Assembly (NCBI GenBank): GCA_025363325.1
Contig: JANYEF010000563.1
Span: forward strand, 1 to 5,138
Origin: Nitrospira sp.
GTDB taxonomy: Bacteria; Nitrospirota; Nitrospiria; Nitrospirales; Nitrospiraceae
Direction of reading: 5' to 3'
DNA length: 5,138 nt
Part shown: positions 4,870 through 5,138 of the stretch, piece by piece
How positions within the stretch are numbered: the first letter of the stretch is position 1
Layout: each line of letters begins with the position of its first letter
Notes under the pieces: model-generated
Database searches by the model: none
What the model saw: the letters and a program-made list of their open reading frames with translations, nothing else
Told to the model about the DNA's origin: nothing
Translations under genes and position numbers: made by a program

Positions 4870-5138
4870 ATGCCTTCGCGATTGATCACCCCGTCTCGCC
4901 CGAGCAGCAAGAAGACCACCATTGGTTTCGTCAACCTGGGTTGTTCGAAAAACCAGGTCGATTCAGAAGTCATGTTGGGTACGTTGGTGGGGGACGGGTT
5001 TGCCCTAACCGATAACCCGAAGAAAGCCGAAGTGGTCATCATTAATACGTGTGGCTTCATCGAAGAGGCCAAGCAGGAGTCGATCGATACGATCATTGCG
5101 CACGGCAAGCTGAAGAAGTCAGGATCCTGTCGTGTGTT
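4870..5138 (+). CDS. rimO: Ribosomal protein S12 methylthiotransferase RimO, N-terminal part
   Basis: RimO is a radical-SAM enzyme that methylthiolates an aspartate of ribosomal protein S12. Only the first 89 codons are present; the gene runs off the right end (full family members are about 430-450 residues). The visible segment is the N-terminal UPF0004 domain, which binds the auxiliary iron-sulfur cluster. NLGCSKNQVDSEVMLG (22-37) and NTCGFIEEAKQESID (59-73) contain the first two cluster cysteines, C25 and C61. The GCSKN-VDSE and NTCGFI-A-ESI wording separates RimO from the related tRNA enzyme MiaB. The third cluster cysteine and the radical-SAM CxxxCxxC motif would lie beyond the window. 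The ATG at 4870 is the only sensible start: an in-frame TGA lies at 4834-4836 and no other ATG/GTG/TTG intervenes. There is no ribosome-binding site, consistent with the leaderless promoter described for it. It is divergent from the carbonic anhydrase gene. Confidence 0.94.
   Translation, partial: MPSRLITPSRPSSKKTTIGFVNLGCSKNQVDSEVMLGTLVGDGFALTDNPKKAEVVIINTCGFIEEAKQESIDTIIAHGKLKKSGSCRV

Overview
The window looks like chromosomal DNA from a member of the Nitrospirota (Nitrospira-like). This is inferred from the gene order, the look of the proteins, the moderately high GC content and the style of the intergenic repeats. No search was run, so the lineage is a judgement. All seven protein genes are recognisable or partly recognisable, and none carries obvious phage, IS or CRISPR hallmarks.

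Layout. Positions 1-4096 hold a tightly packed plus-strand gene train. It contains the 3' part of trmFO (tRNA U54 methylation), xerC (chromosome dimer resolution), a 43-codon ORF that may be the stub of a lost hslV, argB (second step of arginine synthesis), a cytoplasmic-type M28 zinc aminopeptidase, and an unnamed protein with a class I methyltransferase-like outline. Spacings are overlaps (28 bp trmFO/xerC; ATGA junctions at 1479-1482 and 3389-3392) or short gaps, so one transcription unit with translational coupling is likely. Positions 4097-4244 are a 148-bp spacer between convergent genes; it holds a small GC-rich hairpin and a large imperfect inverted array of 9-bp repeats. Positions 4245-4784 encode a gamma-class carbonic anhydrase-like beta-helix protein on the minus strand. 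It diverges from the start of rimO (ribosomal protein S12 methylthiotransferase), which runs off the right end.

The genes are mostly housekeeping: translation-related modification (trmFO, rimO), replication (xerC), arginine synthesis (argB), peptide turnover (M28) and possibly bicarbonate/CO2 handling (gamma-CA). I do not see a new defence or mobile system. The most interesting material is between the genes. There are two separate elements built from 9-bp units in inverted arrangement, one of them bracketed by an exact 8-bp direct repeat. There is a possible hslV deletion scar between xerC and argB. There is also a divergent promoter pair in which both -10-like boxes lie 7 nt from the start codons, suggesting leaderless mRNAs for rimO and the carbonic anhydrase. 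The M28 peptidase / methyltransferase-like pair is the only protein-level unknown.
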